Shown here one piece after another: positions 63,563 to 64,000 of a DNA stretch of 64,000 nt. A model generated the notes under the pieces. It saw only the letters and a list, made by a program, of their open reading frames with translations. It did not search any database and was not told where the DNA came from. The position numbers and the translations under genes were made by a program. This DNA is from Bifidobacterium colobi (lineage in GTDB: Bacteria; Actinomycetota; Actinomycetes; Actinomycetales; Bifidobacteriaceae), in NCBI RefSeq assembly GCF_018555455.1, contig NZ_JAFEJU010000003.1, positions 186,001 through 250,000 of the forward strand. The letters are read 5' to 3'. Each line of letters begins with the position of its first letter. Position 1 is the stretch's first letter.

Positions 63563-64000
63563 ATGCTGAAACTGGTGTTCGCAGGCACCCCTGACGTAGC
63601 CGTGCCTTCACTGAAGGCGTTCGCCGCCGACCCGCGCTTCGACGTGGTGGGCGTCATCACCCGCCCGGATGCGCCAACCGGACGCGGCCGCAAATTGATG
63701 CCCAGCCCGGTTAAGGCGGCGGCAGTGGAACTTGGGCTGCCGGTTATCGACGCCAAGCCACGCTCCCCCGAGTTTCTGGATGCACTCAACGCGCTCGGCG
63801 CGGATATCGCAGCCGTGATCGCCTATGGCAATATTCTGCCGAAGAACGTGCTGGATGCGGTACCGATGGGCTGGTACAACCTGCACTTCTCCAACCTGCC
63901 AAAGTGGCGTGGTGCGGCTCCCGCGCAACGTGCCATCTGGGCAGGAGATGCCACCACCGGCGCTGATGTGTTCAAAGTCGGCGAAGGGCTGGATGACGGC
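63563..64000 (+). CDS. fmt: Methionyl-tRNA formyltransferase (3' end outside window)
   Basis: Formylates the initiator Met-tRNA. Only the first 146 codons are in the window. Formyltransferase features are clear: [15 protein letters not shown] start, [28 protein letters not shown], and [20 protein letters not shown] (the HxSLLPxxRGxxP block with SNLP). ATG 63563 has an AAGGAG site. It follows the HAD gene by 40 bp. Length to the window end is consistent with a normal gene. Confidence 0.95.
   Translation, partial: MLKLVFAGTPDVAVPSLKAFAADPRFDVVGVITRPDAPTGRGRKLMPSPVKAAAVELGLPVIDAKPRSPEFLDALNALGADIAAVIAYGNILPKNVLDAVPMGWYNLHFSNLPKWRGAAPAQRAIWAGDATTGADVFKVGEGLDDG

Overview
The window looks like a piece of a Bifidobacterium chromosome, most likely the B. 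longum group. The support is moderate GC with strong third-position GC bias, a gluABCD-type amino-acid importer, a Pup-ligation locus (arc, dop, pup, pafA) with no 20S proteasome genes beside it, groEL alone under CIRCE operators, an ARC ATPase without a proteasome-docking tail, and a degenerate actinobacterial PriA. The species is an inference from gene content; no database was searched.

Layout. 1-9.3 kb (mostly leftward): a large secreted 5'-nucleotidase cut by the window edge, a secreted PAP2-type acid phosphatase, a four-gene amino-acid ABC transporter, and a YbaK-type deacylase. 9.5-14.3 kb: aspS and hisS as a leftward pair, divergent from a DUF349 protein. 14.4-22.3 kb: a second 5'-nucleotidase, a thiamine-diphosphate enzyme of the acetolactate synthase family, clpC and a universal stress protein. 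The gaps here hold a three-copy 63-bp repeat and a tandem hairpin element. 22.3-29.7 kb is an accessory-looking island: degenerate tandem repeats, four leftward membrane proteins that each begin with a zinc ribbon, and one divergent AbiEi/DUF559-like gene. Two 177-bp copies of a palindromic cloverleaf sequence, 175/177 identical, bracket it.

29.7-36 kb: a DUF3027 protein with a huge acidic tail, a cold-shock protein, a two-component system, a TPM-domain protein and a WXG100 protein. 36-40 kb: groEL with two tandem CIRCE sites, a second cold-shock gene, a LytR_C membrane protein and ung. 40.3-45.6 kb: a tightly overlapping moxR / DUF58 / VWA operon. 45.7-48.2 kb: a WXG100-like protein with an alpha/beta-hydrolase that resembles a type VII secretion substrate, then a small membrane protein. 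48.2-52.8 kb: purB, a large MprF/LPG-synthase-type membrane protein and an HU protein. 52.9-59.7 kb: the pupylation locus with an inserted inositol-monophosphatase relative, then a DedA protein. 59.8-64 kb: serB, priA, a HAD hydrolase and the start of fmt.

The most notable signals are the duplicated cloverleaf repeats around the zinc-ribbon island, repeat arrays upstream of dop and upstream of the acetolactate-synthase-like gene, a strong hairpin that would hide the start site of the PAP2 phosphatase gene, the WXG100/hydrolase pair, and several genes whose -10 box lies 6-8 nt before the start codon, suggesting leaderless mRNAs. No tRNA, rRNA, CRISPR array or complete insertion sequence was recognised.
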